A stretch of 64,000 bases of DNA from Flavitalea plasmicola. Its GTDB lineage: Bacteria > Bacteroidota > Bacteroidia > Chitinophagales > Chitinophagaceae. This document shows positions 16,021 to 25,851 of the stretch, one piece after another (positions within the stretch are counted from its first letter, which is position 1; each line of letters begins with the position of its first letter). A program made the position numbers and the translations under genes. The stretch spans positions 434,001 through 498,000 of the forward strand of contig NZ_JAUOTO010000002.1 of assembly GCF_030546645.1 (NCBI RefSeq). Reading direction: 5' to 3'. The notes beneath the pieces were generated by a model that had not been told where the DNA came from, searched no databases, and was given only the letters and a program-made list of their open reading frames with translations.

Positions 16021-16734
16021 TTATTCCAGCCGGCCGGTGAGCGCGATAAGACCGGCCCTGTAGTTGTTCCCAACCGGTAGCTCTTTGCTCCCGATGAAAA
16101 CACTGTTCCTGCGGATGGCAGTAATGTGCCGGATAGATACAATATAGGACTTATGGATGCGTATGAAGTCAGATGACGGAAGGTCTTCTTCAAAGGTTTT
16201 CAAATTCATTCTCGTTACCACCGGCTTTTGCAATTGATGGAGATGTATCCGGATATAGTCCTTCAGGCCCTCGATCCAGACAATCTCGGGCAAGTTTATT
16301 TTTAAGAGATTGTAATCGGAGCTGACAAAAATATAGCCCGGATGCTTGTATATGGGAGCTTCGGCAGGCCTGCTGCGGGCCTGAAACAGTTCATAAGCCT
16401 TATTGCAGGCTTTGACAAAGCGGTCTAATGCCACCGGCTTGAGGAGATAATCTACGACATCCAGCTCGAAACCATCGAGGGCATACCGATCATAGGCGGT
16501 GATGAGGATAACTATCGGCTTCTCCGCCAGGCTTCTGAGAAACTGGAGGCCCGTCATCCCGGGCATCATGATGTCGAGGAACAGCAGGTCTACGCGCTCC
16601 TGCTGGAGGAACGGAATAGCCTGCAATGTATTGGAATATTTTCCCACCAACTGGAGATAGGGCACCTGGCTGATATTATCGGCAAGCAGCTCCAGGGCGA
16701 GGAGCTCGTCGTCAATGGCTACACATCGCATCAT
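16021..16734 (-). CDS. LytTR-family response regulator
   Basis: 237 residues. Receiver domain 1-120 with acidic pair IDDE, acceptor D54 in LLFLDIMMPGM and K99 in DYLLKPV. LytTR DNA-binding domain from about 135 (YIFVSSDYNLLKINLPEIVWIEGLKDYIRIHL ... FIRIHKSYIV). Overlaps the kinase gene stop by 4 bases (ATGA), so the pair is translationally coupled. Its target genes cannot be read here, though the upstream beta-barrel and carboxypeptidase-like genes are candidates. Confidence 0.93.
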   Translation of the reverse strand: MMRCVAIDDELLALELLADNISQVPYLQLVGKYSNTLQAIPFLQQERVDLLFLDIMMPGMTGLQFLRSLAEKPIVILITAYDRYALDGFELDVVDYLLKPVALDRFVKACNKAYELFQARSRPAEAPIYKHPGYIFVSSDYNLLKINLPEIVWIEGLKDYIRIHLHQLQKPVVTRMNLKTFEEDLPSSDFIRIHKSYIVSIRHITAIRRNSVFIGSKELPVGNNYRAGLIALTGRLE

Positions 16735-17801
16735 GGCTCAAACTGTATTTTTAAGGAGGTAAGAAAGTAGTCTTTGTCTACCGAAGTTAGAAGACAATGT
16801 TTCTGATCATATAGTAAATTCAATCTTCTCTGGACATTGGGCAGACCGATGCCTTTGGTATTATCCCTGACCTCGGTGGAAGCGGGGTCAAATTTATTTC
16901 GCACGAGGAAGCATAACTGACCGTTGCCAGCCTTGAGCTGGATATCGATCTCTGCGTCTGTGACCATCCCCGTCCCGTGCTTGAATGCATTTTCCACAAA
17001 GGGGATGAGCAGCATGGGTCCAATAACATACTCGCCTTTTGCAATCTCAATGTCCACCTTGACCTTTACCTGGTGGCCGAACCGTTGCGACTGGAGGTCG
17101 ATATAGGCTTGCAGGTATTCGATCTCTTTTTCCAGGGAGACCTTCTCTTCATCCGTCTCATATAGCATATACCGCATGAGACGGGATAGTTTGATAAGGG
17201 ATGGTTCCAGCTCTTCGGATCTTTTCCGCGCCAATGCCACCATGTTGTTGAGGACATTGAACATGAAATGCGGGCTTACCTGGGATCGAAGGAATGAAAG
17301 CTCGGTTCTCAGGTTTACATTTTCTTTTTCTTTTTGCAGTCTTTGCGCTTTCAGCCTGTCCCGGGTAAGTTGGAAGGCGGTGCTGCATGCAAGGACAAAT
17401 AAGTAAGAGAACAGGCTAAAAAAGAGGATGGGGCGCCAAGATTGCGCGGTATGTGTGGCTGCTGTCCGGATAAAGAGCCAGTTACCGCCGGCCAGCAATA
17501 AAAAGAGCACCAGGTGAGCTCCTATGAATATACCGTACCTGCGGTGATGAAAGAACCGGGGCATCCATATCAGTGCATTGAGGTAGAAAGACAATATCAG
17601 CCACGCATCGGTGATGCGCTGCAGCAGATCGATCGCCCTTTCGTCGGGTACCGGTTCACCCGCTGCGCCCGCTGTGAAGGGAGGCCTGAGAAGATAAGGA
17701 AGAGAAAAGAAGACCGCCCACGCGAGCGCGTGCAAAAGGATAACCGTTCCTTTGCCGGAATACCAGGGGCCACTGTCGGAAGCGAGACTTCTCTTTGACA
17801 T
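16731..17801 (-). CDS. LytS-type sensor histidine kinase
   Basis: 356 residues from Met 17801. Four membrane helices (about 19-38, 63-80, 89-109, 124-141), a coiled-coil linker, then a His_kinase domain with phospho-His H178 in SQVSPHFMFNVLNN and a HATPase-like C-terminus (PFVENAFKHG, GIGLPNVQRRL). The start is set by TACCTTTG at 17815-17808, six bases before this ATG; the longer open frame to 17894 would begin upstream of that promoter element. Partner of the LytTR regulator that overlaps its 3' end. Confidence 0.88.
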   Translation of the reverse strand: MSKRSLASDSGPWYSGKGTVILLHALAWAVFFSLPYLLRPPFTAGAAGEPVPDERAIDLLQRITDAWLILSFYLNALIWMPRFFHHRRYGIFIGAHLVLFLLLAGGNWLFIRTAATHTAQSWRPILFFSLFSYLFVLACSTAFQLTRDRLKAQRLQKEKENVNLRTELSFLRSQVSPHFMFNVLNNMVALARKRSEELEPSLIKLSRLMRYMLYETDEEKVSLEKEIEYLQAYIDLQSQRFGHQVKVKVDIEIAKGEYVIGPMLLIPFVENAFKHGTGMVTDAEIDIQLKAGNGQLCFLVRNKFDPASTEVRDNTKGIGLPNVQRRLNLLYDQKHCLLTSVDKDYFLTSLKIQFEP

Positions 17802-17807
17802 TCGGGT

Positions 17808-17815
17808 CAAAGGTA
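17808..17815 (-). promoter_or_regulatory. -7 element 6 bases before the kinase start codon
   Basis: The minus strand reads TACCTTTG, ACCCGA, ATG (17801). This predicts a leader of about 2-3 bases and argues that kinase and regulator have their own promoter separate from the beta-barrel gene upstream. Confidence 0.5.
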
Positions 17816-17927
17816 AAGCCAAGGACAGAAGTCCGGAGAGAATTGCGATCAATGCCCGTTTTTTGTCTACGTAGCCGGGAAAAGAAGCTGACATTGCCGG
17901 ACAGCCCGTCAGGACGGGAGACTACGG

Positions 17928-18635
17928 TCACCTGTCGGGAGAAGACGGCGGCAGGCGGTTCCTGCCGAACTGGAAAAAAATATCGATCTGCAGCCCGCTG
18001 TTACGGAGGCGGCCGTTCTGTACAGGCAGGGAGGCGGCCGAGGCGGCGGAAGCATTGTTAATGTCTTTGAACCCAAGGTAATAACGGACGTCGATGCCAA
18101 TGTTCACCGGGCTCATATATCCTATGGCCCACACCCAGCCAAAATCGTTCGGCTTATACTGGCTTTTTACAGAATAGGTGTGTTCCTTGTCCAGTAAAGC
18201 CTGGTCGATCTTTGCATCCAGCAAGAGACCGAACTGCGGGCCCGTTGCGAAATAGGTATAATAAGGAAGCTGCCACTTTAAAAGAATAGGAAAATTAAGA
18301 TACTTCAGCTTGTACATTTCCGTGGCACTGACCACATAGTTGTGGCGGGGCAACGAGTAAGAACCCTGGTTATTATACAGGACTTCGGGTTGCAGATGTA
18401 ATTTCCGGAAAACAGGAATGTCGAGATACGCTCCTGCGTTGACGTTCGTGCGGGGAAAATTGATCATGTTCATGGAAATGGAGCTGATCGTGGCGGTCTG
18501 CTCTTTGGAAGCCAGCATTTCGGCGAATGTCAGCCCGCCTTTAATACCGAATTTTACCTGTGGCCGGGCGTTGTATCCCAACAGGGTGGTGAAAAGAATT
18601 ACGAACAGGCATCTCTTGCAGGAAATTATTGTCAT
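17928..18635 (-). CDS. Outer-membrane beta-barrel protein (PorT/OMP_b-brl_2 type)
   Basis: 235 residues with a signal peptide (about 1-25, GYNARPQ), followed by alternating amphipathic strands starting VKFGIKGGLTFAEML, a pattern shared by Bacteroidota PorT-like small barrels, with strands such as YLKWQLPYYTYFATGPQFGLLLDA and FGWVWAIGYMSPVNIGIDVRYYLGF. Function unknown; it probably spans the outer membrane. The gene follows the carboxypeptidase-like gene by 14 bases and is likely co-transcribed with it. No specific ligand can be assigned. Confidence 0.8.
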   Translation of the reverse strand: MTIISCKRCLFVILFTTLLGYNARPQVKFGIKGGLTFAEMLASKEQTATISSISMNMINFPRTNVNAGAYLDIPVFRKLHLQPEVLYNNQGSYSLPRHNYVVSATEMYKLKYLNFPILLKWQLPYYTYFATGPQFGLLLDAKIDQALLDKEHTYSVKSQYKPNDFGWVWAIGYMSPVNIGIDVRYYLGFKDINNASAASAASLPVQNGRLRNSGLQIDIFFQFGRNRLPPSSPDR

Positions 18636-18649
18636 AGAGGGAAATTTAT

Positions 18650-19417
18650 TTAGTCAGGGGTTGTGATCGGTAGTTTTCTCTTCTGATCCGCCAAAAAAGA
18701 TCTGCTGGATTCCAGGATGTAGCTGTACAGCTCCCAGTCTGTCTGGAAGGATCTTATAAACTCGTACCCTGGCCGGTAGATGCGCATGAACAGCTGGAGA
18801 TCTGCCGAGTCCAGCCCGGTGATCCTTTTGATGATGGTTCTATTGAACCGGTGGTCAATATATTTGTCCTGTTCTTCTTCGATCAGCCATTTTTGAATCA
18901 GCGTTTTGCTTCTTCTAACGTCGCGGTGAAAAAAAATATCCATGTCCAGCGCCGCCCCGGCCATGAGACCCTGGCCGCCAGGCATCAAGCGTATATTGCG
19001 CACGAACGACCCATGTTTATATTCAAATCCTTCCCGGTTCTCGCGCCTGTTTAATACAGAATCCGCATAATAGCTATTATGATTGACGTAAACAGGCATG
19101 AGCGCTGGCCCCGTCACTTCGATGCTCACGCTAAAGGTGGCTGGATCCGGAATATCTTTTACAGGAAATGCGGCTGTCCGCTGGTTGAGATAGGAAAAGT
19201 AGATCGTATCTTCTTTTGCCACCCTGATCGAATAATGTCCTGATGAGTCGGAGACGGCTATTGCTCCCCGGGTGTTGCTGATGGTGACTTGCGGCAATCC
19301 ATTGATCATTGTTTTATCATAGACCGTGCCCTGTATACACACCTGCGCATGTGCAGGAGAGGCCCACAAAATGGGCAGCACAAAGGGTATGACGGGGATA
19401 AAACCATTTTTTATCAT
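18650..19417 (-). CDS. Carboxypeptidase-regulatory-like domain protein
   Basis: 255 residues with a signal peptide (1-24, PAHAQ). Residues about 25-105 are a CarboxypepD_reg-like beta-sandwich (CIQGTVYDKTMINGLPQVTISNTRGAIAVSDSSGHYSIRV). The rest has no recognised fold and contains a charged helical region (MDIFFHRDVRRSKTLIQKWLIEEEQDKYIDHRFNRTIIKRITGL). Such proteins are usually exported and associate with the outer membrane. It heads the minus-strand group leading to the beta-barrel protein. The exact role is unknown. Confidence 0.8.
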   Translation of the reverse strand: MIKNGFIPVIPFVLPILWASPAHAQVCIQGTVYDKTMINGLPQVTISNTRGAIAVSDSSGHYSIRVAKEDTIYFSYLNQRTAAFPVKDIPDPATFSVSIEVTGPALMPVYVNHNSYYADSVLNRRENREGFEYKHGSFVRNIRLMPGGQGLMAGAALDMDIFFHRDVRRSKTLIQKWLIEEEQDKYIDHRFNRTIIKRITGLDSADLQLFMRIYRPGYEFIRSFQTDWELYSYILESSRSFLADQKRKLPITTPD

Positions 19418-19651
19418 CGTTGGTAAAATTGCGATGGATGGCGCATCCCATAAAACCGTATCGACAAAAGGAGGCCATCATCCGATGAAAGGCTTCATAT
19501 GTCCGATGTCGGCCGCGTCGCCGACAATAAAAAATTTCACAGATGAAATTCCCCGTTTGATCGCCAGTGAGTCTTATTATGTTGCTTCTTTTATCACCGC
19601 AGGTGTCATTGGGCTAACTTTACCTTATTTCGATGGTCTGGAACTGAACTT

Positions 19652-20395
19652 ATGATGGTCAACTGTATCGCTATTGACGACGAGCCGCTGGCTTTGAGCC
19701 TTGTCAGCACATTTATCGAACAGACGCCTTTCCTGCGGCTGAAAGGTTGTTACGGCAATGTTGCAACGGCGTTCCAGGCTCTCTGTGAAACAGACGTGCA
19801 GTTGATCTTCCTGGATATTCAAATGCCGGATATCAGCGGGATGCAGCTGGCCCGTATCCTGAGCGCGGGCAATATGCCCGTGCGGCCACGTATAATTTTT
19901 ACCACGGCCTATAACCACTATGCCATCGAAGGCTACAAGGTGGATGCAGTCGATTACCTGTTGAAGCCATTCAATTATGACGAGTTCTTACGCGCTGCCA
20001 ACAGGGCCAGGCTTGGCATGGATATTTCCGGAGGTGTCAGGCCCGCCATTCCCCAGGCAAATCCGCCCGGACAGGGGTATCTATTTGTCAAGGCGGATCA
20101 TCAGCTGGTGAAGGTTGATTTCGGGGACGTCAGGTATGTGGAAGCATTCAGGGATTATATCAAAGTGTATACCGTGGGGAACGACAAGCCTGTGATGTCG
20201 CTGGCCACGCTGAAAAGTGTGGAAGAAAAGCTGCCTGCCGGTCAGTTCCTGAGGGTGCATAAATCTTTCATTGTATCCCTGGCAAAGATCGATACGATCA
20301 CGAAATCCTCTGTTCACGTCGGCAATGTGGCTATTACGATTGGGAACCAGTACAGGGAAGGGCTCAGGCGGTTCATCGACAGGTGGACAATCTGA
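19652..20395 (+). CDS. LytTR-family response regulator (orphan)
   Basis: 247 residues. Receiver domain with IDDEP, acceptor D55 in LIFLDIQMPDISG and K105 in DYLLKPF; LytTR domain from about 145 (YLFVKADHQLVKVDFGDVRYVEAFRDYIKVY ... FLRVHKSFIV). A second Met at 19655 may be the true start. No kinase is adjacent on this strand; the LytS-type kinase at 16731-17801 lies 2 kb away in the other direction and could serve both regulators. Converges with dnaE2 with 8 bases between the stops and no visible terminator. No promoter consensus is seen upstream. Confidence 0.9.
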   Translation: MMVNCIAIDDEPLALSLVSTFIEQTPFLRLKGCYGNVATAFQALCETDVQLIFLDIQMPDISGMQLARILSAGNMPVRPRIIFTTAYNHYAIEGYKVDAVDYLLKPFNYDEFLRAANRARLGMDISGGVRPAIPQANPPGQGYLFVKADHQLVKVDFGDVRYVEAFRDYIKVYTVGNDKPVMSLATLKSVEEKLPAGQFLRVHKSFIVSLAKIDTITKSSVHVGNVAITIGNQYREGLRRFIDRWTI

Positions 20396-20403
20396 TGACC
20401 TCC

Positions 20404-23400
20404 TCACTTAAAATTTCTTCCTTTATCAAACACGTCCATTTGCGCCGGGATCTCCTTTTTCGTGGAATTATCACCGGCGTCCATCAAACCTGCGAACAAG
20501 CGGTTGAGATTATAACACTTCTTTACCACTACATGGATGACCTCTCCTTCCTTTTGTAATTTGCCTTCCACCATTAGCAGCCGGGATTGCAGGATCGCCT
20601 TGCGGTATTGATCAAAAAGCGCCCGGAACACCACCAGGTTGGCAGTGCCTGTCTCATCTTCAATGGTAATAAAAACGACGCCGCTGGCTGTCCCGGGCCG
20701 TTGGCGGACCAGCACCAGACCGGCAACCTGGACGTAGTCCCCATCTTTTCTCTCCGACAGCTGCGCTGTCGATATGATATGCAGCTGCTGCAGCTTCTCC
20801 CGGACGAAGCTGACGGGGTGAGCTTCCAGGGACAAGGACGTGGCGGCATAATCCTGCAGGACATGCTCGCCGGCGGTCATATGAGGCAAGGTTACTTTTT
20901 CTTCTGCCGGGGTGGCTGCCGGCTTACCCACGAACAGACCGACGGGCGGATCGGTGCGGGACAGCTCCCACAATGCCTGGCGGCGAAGCAGGCCCAGTGA
21001 TCGCAGGCCGTTGGCCCGGGCCAGCTTTTCCAGGGCAGCCGGCGGGATTCCGGCGGCATGCAGCTCGTCCATGCTGGCATATCCCTCCTTCCGGCTTTTT
21101 ACCAGCAGCTGCATATCTTCCTCGCGGAGTCCTTTCACCTGACGGAATCCCAGGCGCAGCGCCCGGGGTTTACCTTCGGACATTTCCAGTGTATTATCCC
21201 ATTGCGAAGCATTGACGTCCACGGGCCTGACCTCGACGCCATGTTTGCGTGCATCGATGACGATCTGGGCCGGGCGGTAGAAGCCCATCGGCATGCTGTT
21301 CAGGAGCGCGCAGGCGAATACGTCGGGGTAGTAACATTTTATCCAGGAAGACACGTACACCAGCAGCGCGAAGCTGGCGGCATGGCTTTCGGGGAATCCA
21401 TAGGAACCGAATCCTTCCAGCTGCCGGAAGATGCGTTCGGCAAAATCCAGCGTGTACCCATTTTTCAGCATGCCGTTGATCAGCTTTTCCTTAAAGCCGG
21501 CGACCATCCCCTTGGCTTTGAAGGTCGCCATGCTGCGGCGCAGCTCGTCCGCCTCTGCCGGAGAGAACCCTGCGGCCACAATGGAGATCTTCATGGCCTG
21601 TTCCTGGAACAGCGGCACGCCCTTGGTCTTACCCAGGATCTCTTCCAGCTCTTTAGAAGGATATTCTATGGGCTCCAGTCCATCGCGTCTGCGGAGATAG
21701 GGATGGACCATATCTCCCTGGATGGGGCCGGGCCGGACAATGGCTACTTCAATGACGAGGTCATAGAAACAGCGGGGTTTGAGGCGAGGCAGCATCGCCA
21801 TCTGGGCGCGGCTTTCGATCTGGAAGACCCCAATGGTATCAGCCCGGCAGATCATGTCGTACACGGCAGGATCATCTTCGGGAATATTGGCCAATGTGAG
21901 GTCCAGGCCATATTGCGCTTTTGCCAGGTCGAAGGCCTTGCGGATACAGGTCAGCATGCCGAGGGCCAGCACATCGATCTTCAAAAAGCCCAGGGCATCA
22001 ATATCGTCCTTGTTCCATTCGATGCAGGTGCGGTCTTCCATGCGGGCGTTGAGGATGGGGCATAAGTCCGACAATTTTCCCTGCGTGATGACAAAGCCAC
22101 CCGTATGCTGACCCAGCTGCCGGGGAAACCCCATGAGCTGCTGTGTCAGGTGCAGCACCTGGCGGAGACGGCGATCCTCCGGGTTGAACCCGTGTTCGAT
22201 GAGGCGTTGCCGTTCGATGCCATCCATCGTGAACTCGCCCAGGAAACTTGAAAGCTTGCTGACCGTGTCGATGGATAGCCCCATCGCCTTGCCGACATCC
22301 CGGATAGCGCCTTTCTGCCGTTCCTGGGTCACGGTGGCTACGATGGCGGCGCGGTCGAGGCCGTATTTCCGGTAAACGTACTGGATCACTTCTTCCCGTC
22401 TTTCGTGTTCGAAGTCCACATCGATGTCCGGCGGTTCATTGCGTGCGGCTGACAGGAAGCGTTCGAAGAGCAGGTCGATCTTAGTGGGATTGACGGAAGT
22501 GATGCCCAGGCAGTAGCAAACCGTGGAGTTGGCCGCCGAACCCCGTCCCTGGCAGAGGATATTCTGCTGCCGGGCGAAACGGACGAGGTCATGTACTGTA
22601 AGAAAATAGGATGCGTAATTCATCTGCCCGATAAAGTTTAGCTCGTGGTGAATGGCCGCCACGGTCTTTTCGGGTATCTTCTCCCCAAAATGCCTGTGGG
22701 CTCCTTCCCATGTGAGTAAGGTCAATTCTTCTTGCGGGGTGCGTCCTTCACTGGTAAACTCCTCGGGATAGACATATTGCAGCGTGTCCAGCGAGAACCG
22801 GCATGCATCGGCAATGACCTGTGTCTGCCGAAGGGCGTCGGGATAATTCCGGAAAAGGCGCTGCATTTCTGCAATGGGCTTCAGGAAGCGTTCCGCATTT
22901 TGATGGAGCCTGAATCCGGCCGTATCGATGGTGCATTTTTCCCGGATGCAGGTGAGCACATCCTGCATGTAGCGGCGTTCCGGCTCATGATAATGCACAT
23001 CGTTCGTTGCTGCCAGGGGCATCCCCAGCCGGCTCGCCAGCTGTGAAAGGCGGTGCAGCTGCCTGGCATCATCGCCCAGGTAGCGACGGGTGGCGGCCAG
23101 GTAAAGATCCCGGGAGATTGCCTCCCGGTACTCCTGAAGCGCATGGACGAACGCCGGCGCTATTTCAAAGGAGGGTGTTAAGGATACGGGTGGGATGACC
23201 ATGAACTGAATGCCTTCTTTCTGCGCATATACATCCGCTTTATACAGATGACATTCGCCTTTTTCCGCCCGGAGGTTGCCTGTTGTCAGCAAGGCCGACA
23301 GACGGCCATATGCGGCTTTGTCCCTGGGATAGGCCAACAGGGACGGGCCATCCAGGAGGTCCAGCCGGCAGGCCGGGATGATGCGCATGCCTTTGGCTTT

Positions 23401-23574
23401 GGCAGCGACGTGCCCCCGTACGATGCCGGCGAGGCTGTTGCGGTCGGTGATGGCGATGGCAGTATATCCATAGGCGGCGGCCTGGTCCACGAGCTCTTCC
23501 GGGTGCGATGCGCCCCGTAAAAAGCTGAAGTTGGTCGTCACCTCCAATTCCGTATAGTCGATATTCGCTTTCAT
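20404..23574 (-). CDS. dnaE2: Error-prone DNA polymerase III alpha subunit DnaE2
   Basis: 1056 residues, the length of DnaE2 rather than the longer replicative DnaE. N-terminal PHP domain (YTELEVTTNFSFLRGASHPEELV), polymerase palm with the acidic motif PDIDVDFE (about 385) and the third acidic residue in EWNKDDIDALGFLKIDVL (about 520), helix-hairpin-helix region (about 830-870) and an OB-fold near 960 (VAGLVLVRQRPGTASGVVFITIEDETG). Performs translesion synthesis with ImuA and ImuB in damage-induced mutagenesis. Begins 3 bases after the imuB stop, the third gene of the cassette. Confidence 0.95.
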   Translation of the reverse strand: MKANIDYTELEVTTNFSFLRGASHPEELVDQAAAYGYTAIAITDRNSLAGIVRGHVAAKAKGMRIIPACRLDLLDGPSLLAYPRDKAAYGRLSALLTTGNLRAEKGECHLYKADVYAQKEGIQFMVIPPVSLTPSFEIAPAFVHALQEYREAISRDLYLAATRRYLGDDARQLHRLSQLASRLGMPLAATNDVHYHEPERRYMQDVLTCIREKCTIDTAGFRLHQNAERFLKPIAEMQRLFRNYPDALRQTQVIADACRFSLDTLQYVYPEEFTSEGRTPQEELTLLTWEGAHRHFGEKIPEKTVAAIHHELNFIGQMNYASYFLTVHDLVRFARQQNILCQGRGSAANSTVCYCLGITSVNPTKIDLLFERFLSAARNEPPDIDVDFEHERREEVIQYVYRKYGLDRAAIVATVTQERQKGAIRDVGKAMGLSIDTVSKLSSFLGEFTMDGIERQRLIEHGFNPEDRRLRQVLHLTQQLMGFPRQLGQHTGGFVITQGKLSDLCPILNARMEDRTCIEWNKDDIDALGFLKIDVLALGMLTCIRKAFDLAKAQYGLDLTLANIPEDDPAVYDMICRADTIGVFQIESRAQMAMLPRLKPRCFYDLVIEVAIVRPGPIQGDMVHPYLRRRDGLEPIEYPSKELEEILGKTKGVPLFQEQAMKISIVAAGFSPAEADELRRSMATFKAKGMVAGFKEKLINGMLKNGYTLDFAERIFRQLEGFGSYGFPESHAASFALLVYVSSWIKCYYPDVFACALLNSMPMGFYRPAQIVIDARKHGVEVRPVDVNASQWDNTLEMSEGKPRALRLGFRQVKGLREEDMQLLVKSRKEGYASMDELHAAGIPPAALEKLARANGLRSLGLLRRQALWELSRTDPPVGLFVGKPAATPAEEKVTLPHMTAGEHVLQDYAATSLSLEAHPVSFVREKLQQLHIISTAQLSERKDGDYVQVAGLVLVRQRPGTASGVVFITIEDETGTANLVVFRALFDQYRKAILQSRLLMVEGKLQKEGEVIHVVVKKCYNLNRLFAGLMDAGDNSTKKEIPAQMDVFDKGRNFK

Positions 23575-23577
23575 GAC

Positions 23578-25080
23578 TTATGCAAAAAAACCGTGGAGGA
23601 ACCATTGGTTCGACTGATCCGCCTTATATGGACCGGACCGGAAGATCCAATAGCGCTGCCCCTCTTCATCTTCCACCTGATAATAATCCCGTCGCGGTCC
23701 TTTCTCCAGCCACCACTCCTGTTCGATGCGCTCCGGTCCATCTGCTTTTTTGATCCGGTGCACCTTGCCGAGATAACGGAAGAGCATGGGCGGATAATCC
23801 GGGATGGGCGCCGTCACCCCGATCTGTACCGGTGCTTTCAGGAGCCGTATGGGTCTTGGCCGGTCGGCGGGCCAGGGAATGGATGGGAGCTCCTGTAAAG
23901 AGGATGCAAGTTTGATGGAACGTTCCGGCCAGTAGTGTTCGTCCGGCAGGTAGCGATGGATGCCCGACTCCCCCATCTTACCGGCCAGCCTGTCCAGCAA
24001 TTCCGCCACCCGAGGATCGGCAACGCCGCCACTTTCTTTCCACAGCATGATCTGCCCGGGCGGACAATCTTCCACCACCGGCGCTTCCAGCGTGAAGAGC
24101 TCGATACCCGGATCGGGCGCAAGGCTGGCGATCTTCTCTTCAAATAATTTATAGAGGTGTGCGGCCCGGTGTGACGGATAATGTGTACCAATGGCGATGG
24201 ATGCTGCCTTACCGTCTAATTTGTGACAGGTGAAGGCGGCAGTGCGCAACCCTTTTTCTTCCGACTGCAGGCGATGGCACAGCGTATCCAGGAGGCGGGA
24301 CAGGGCGATCTCGATCCCTGTCCGCGTAGCGATCGGCTCCAGGCAGGGTAGCCGTTCGCGATATTGTACGGGCGGCTCGACGGGCTGGATCATCTCTTCC
24401 ACCCTGCCCAGCGCCCTGTCCAGCTGCAGCAGGAGCTCCGGACCAAAACGCCGGCGGAGCGCAGCCCGCGGCATGGCGATCAGGTAATGCAGGCGGTTCA
24501 ATCCCAATGGATGCAAACGGTCCAGGATCTCCGGGCTCAGCCGAAGCGCTGCCGGCGGCAAGTTCAGCAAGGCGGTGGACTCACTACCGCCGTGGGCGAT
24601 CAGCTCTCCCTGACCGAAGCGGGACATGGCCCAGGCGGCGCCAATGGTGCCTGCCATCGCAGCCCGCACGTCGTAGCCCAGTGTTGCCAGGCGGGTGGTG
24701 ATCTCCTGCAAATAAGCCGCTTCCCCACCCCACAAGTGAGCGCAGCCTGTCACCTCAAGGATCAGTCCGTCGGGGGGATCGATGGCAGTGACGGGCGTAT
24801 AGCGCACTGTCCACCGGGCGAGGGCCATCAATAATTTTTCCGCGCGGTCCGGCACGTCGTCCAGCACTTCCAGGGAAGGGAAGATCGCCCGGGCATCGGC
24901 GACCACCATGCCACAGTCGATGCCTTGTCGCTGCGCCAGGATATTGGCAGCCGTGATCACCTTGCGTCCATGCACATTTTCCGCCAGGACAAAAGGTATT
25001 TGCCGCAAAGCAGGCTGCCGGATGGCGAGCCAATCCGTCGTCAGGTGACGGAACCAGATGGTCATAAAACGCCGGTGCAT
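23578..25080 (-). CDS. imuB: ImuB, catalytically dead Y-family polymerase-like adaptor
   Basis: 500 residues. The fold is that of Y-family polymerases (residues 6-350), but the catalytic acidic motifs are absent: the first motif reads FRHLTTDWLA and the SIDE-type motif reads AIDPPDGLILEVTGCAHLWGG, the typical ImuB signature. The protein therefore bridges ImuA, the beta clamp and DnaE2 rather than polymerising. A start at 25065 (MTIWF) is also possible; 25080 is 1 base after the imuA stop. Central gene of the cassette. Confidence 0.93.
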   Translation of the reverse strand: MHRRFMTIWFRHLTTDWLAIRQPALRQIPFVLAENVHGRKVITAANILAQRQGIDCGMVVADARAIFPSLEVLDDVPDRAEKLLMALARWTVRYTPVTAIDPPDGLILEVTGCAHLWGGEAAYLQEITTRLATLGYDVRAAMAGTIGAAWAMSRFGQGELIAHGGSESTALLNLPPAALRLSPEILDRLHPLGLNRLHYLIAMPRAALRRRFGPELLLQLDRALGRVEEMIQPVEPPVQYRERLPCLEPIATRTGIEIALSRLLDTLCHRLQSEEKGLRTAAFTCHKLDGKAASIAIGTHYPSHRAAHLYKLFEEKIASLAPDPGIELFTLEAPVVEDCPPGQIMLWKESGGVADPRVAELLDRLAGKMGESGIHRYLPDEHYWPERSIKLASSLQELPSIPWPADRPRPIRLLKAPVQIGVTAPIPDYPPMLFRYLGKVHRIKKADGPERIEQEWWLEKGPRRDYYQVEDEEGQRYWIFRSGPYKADQSNQWFLHGFFA

Positions 25081-25081
25081 G

Positions 25082-25816
25082 CTATCCTGTTTTGCGTTGT
25101 GGTTCGTGCAGGCTGGCCGGCATGACGGGCGCCAATATATGGAACTGGCCGGCCGACCATTCCACCTGCCATTTGCCGGGTCTTCCGTTGCGTACTTTTA
25201 ACAGCTGCACCTCCCAACGGGGAAAACCTACGCCGGGGAGGCCATCTTCTATTACGGAGGGCAAAGGAGACACCTTCCAGCGTGCCACGGAGGCAACTGC
25301 ATTCTTATGACGAGGTTGATGCCGCAGCAGAAGGCCCGTCACCCGGCTGTGCTCGACGGCCAGCTGCAGCCTGCGGGAGGCGGTGAGATCGATGTCGCGG
25401 CATTCGCCTACGACAGCCGCCAGTCCTTCGCACTGCAAGGCTTCTTCCATGGCCCAGAGGATATCTTTTTCCCGGCGGAGGTCGATGAAGATGAGACGCT
25501 CCGCTGCTACTCCGAAAGCTGCCAGCGCGGACGGAAAAAGAGTCCGGGCAGTGCCGATCCATATGCAGGCGCCACCCTGTAAAAGCAGTTTGCCCAGCAG
25601 AGCGGAGAGGAAGCCCTGCGTAGCGGCCGACTGTTCGGCGGTGTCGCTCATCCACTCATGCACGGCCCCGGTGGGGAAATGTCCAGTGGGAAAGGCGGCT
25701 TCCACCGGACCCAAGCCCATGCTGGCCGCCCTGTCTGAAGCCGGAGGGCGAAACCCTTGCAAGGGGAGGATATCCATTTGCAACCGGGCCATGATGTCCT
25801 TATTGCTCGCGTGCAT
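25082..25816 (-). CDS. imuA: ImuA, RecA/SulA-like mutagenesis protein
   Basis: 244 residues from Met 25816 (MHASNKDIMARLQ); the longer open frame to 25990 crosses the promoter and palindromes and is not credible. RecA-like core: FPTGAVHEWMSD, a degenerate nucleotide-binding region, LLQGGACIWIGTARTLFPSALAAFGV, LIFIDLRREKDILWAMEEALQCEGLAAVVGE. ImuA partners ImuB and DnaE2 in SOS-type mutagenesis. First gene of the cassette, regulated by the palindrome-bearing promoter upstream. Confidence 0.9.
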   Translation of the reverse strand: MHASNKDIMARLQMDILPLQGFRPPASDRAASMGLGPVEAAFPTGHFPTGAVHEWMSDTAEQSAATQGFLSALLGKLLLQGGACIWIGTARTLFPSALAAFGVAAERLIFIDLRREKDILWAMEEALQCEGLAAVVGECRDIDLTASRRLQLAVEHSRVTGLLLRHQPRHKNAVASVARWKVSPLPSVIEDGLPGVGFPRWEVQLLKVRNGRPGKWQVEWSAGQFHILAPVMPASLHEPQRKTG

Positions 25817-25851
25817 GGACGGGTGGTTTGGTGGTGAAAGTGTTTTCACTG

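Noticed and set aside
21058-22065. 335-codon plus-strand open frame opposite dnaE2
   Set aside because: Antisense shadow of a conserved polymerase gene, with no recognisable domain.
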